This document shows, one piece after another, positions 63,639 to 64,000 of a stretch of 64,000 nucleotides of DNA. The stretch's first letter is position 1. Each line of letters begins with the position of its first letter. The translations under genes were made by a program, and so were the position numbers. This DNA comes from Enterococcus haemoperoxidus ATCC BAA-382. Its GTDB lineage: Bacteria; Bacillota; Bacilli; Lactobacillales; Enterococcaceae. The DNA lies in the NCBI RefSeq assembly GCF_000407165.1, contig NZ_KE136480.1:558001-622000 (forward strand). Reading direction: 5' to 3'. Under the pieces are notes generated by a model. The model had not been told where the DNA came from. It did no database searches and worked only from the letters and a program-made list of their open reading frames with translations.

Positions 63639-64000
63639 TTAATCATAAATAATGGCTTTCAATTTCTTTTTTGCTCGATCATAAGCACTTCTAACTGTGA
63701 CTTCGCGGCTATCTGTGGCTTTAGCGATCTCTTCTAATTCTTTGCCACTCATATATTCTTCGAATGTCGTTCGTTCAAATGGTGACAGCACAATCGGTAG
63801 TTGTTCTAATTTTTCCCGTATGATCATTTGCTCTAATGCATCTCCATCTTCGGTTCCTATATAATCAAAAAAAGCTTCTCCCTGATTTTCTATTTTTTGA
63901 TCTAACGAAATGGACTGTGTATCGATTGTCCGTTTGAGCGCACATTGTTTTCTGATCAAACTACGAATATGATTTTCAAAATTTGACCTAAAGAATTTCC
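63639..64000 (-). CDS. Sigma-H-like RNA polymerase sigma factor, 5' end missing
   Basis: The C-terminal about 120 residues are in the window; the frame is open to the edge (FFRSNFENHIRSLIRKQCALKR), so the start is outside. The end has a sigma-70 region 4 HTH: LSPFERTTFEEYMSGKELEEIAKATDSREVTVRSAYDRAKKKL. It fits the SigH/ComX type sigma factor that E. faecalis and Bacillus encode near veg. The TTG at 63959 is only an internal codon. Confidence 0.88.
   Translation of the reverse strand, partial: KFFRSNFENHIRSLIRKQCALKRTIDTQSISLDQKIENQGEAFFDYIGTEDGDALEQMIIREKLEQLPIVLSPFERTTFEEYMSGKELEEIAKATDSREVTVRSAYDRAKKKLKAIIYD

Noticed and set aside
1-64000. CRISPR arrays, tRNA or rRNA genes
   Set aside because: No regularly spaced repeats, cloverleaf-like sequences with CCA ends or rRNA-like conserved stretches were seen.

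Overview
The window looks like a chromosomal segment of an Enterococcus close to E. faecalis. It is low-GC Firmicute DNA and carries WxL-domain surface proteins with their DUF916/DUF3324 partners, LPXTG-type anchors, AgrA/AgrC-like regulators, an AA10 chitin monooxygenase, and the housekeeping order sigH-like - veg - ispE - zinc ABC genes - purR ... glmU ... prs. Identification rests on protein families and gene order read by eye; no database search was run.

Left backbone (1-14 kb): a 6-phospho-beta-glucosidase and its PTS EIIC; an operon of a 30-aa membrane microprotein, rnfC and rnfD; prs; a large two-domain surface nucleotidase with a degenerate sorting signal; glmU; and a FusB-type EF-G-binding protein preceded by a leader peptide and hairpins. 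The nucleotidase and FusB-type genes share a structured leader with covarying stems.

Accessory island (about 14-55.8 kb): B. subtilis and E. faecalis keep purR close to glmU and prs. Here about 42 kb separates glmU from purR. The island has two intact modules of the same design: a leftward WxL operon headed by an atypical winged-helix regulator, and a divergent rightward LytTR regulator - GHKL kinase pair. Module A (18.8-31.1 kb) holds WxL proteins, a WxL-interacting protein, a small LPXTG protein, a lectin-like WxL protein and a signal peptidase I homologue whose catalytic Ser and Lys are Gly and Arg. Module B (32.5-51.5 kb) holds three giant WxL proteins with nearly the same C-terminus, two DUF916 proteins and small membrane proteins. 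Relics of further modules lie at both ends: a GHKL kinase near 16.4-17.0 kb, and a DUF916-WxL fragment plus a LytTR fragment at 54.5-55.7 kb. A dead mazEF pair and several hairpin repeats are also present.

The most striking feature is between the divergent regulators of module A. A tyrosine recombinase gene is enclosed by two perfect 30-bp inverted repeats (27371-27400 and 28807-28836), each with the arms-and-spacer form of a recombinase core site. This suggests a 1.47-kb self-encoded invertible switch controlling WxL surface expression. In the present orientation the recombinase reads toward the WxL operon regulator; a terminator shields the LytTR gene on the other side.

Right backbone (55.8-64 kb): purR, the zinc importer genes adcB-adcC-adcA with a Zur-like box upstream, ispE, a modular AA10 monooxygenase, veg and the end of a sigma-H-like gene cut by the window edge.
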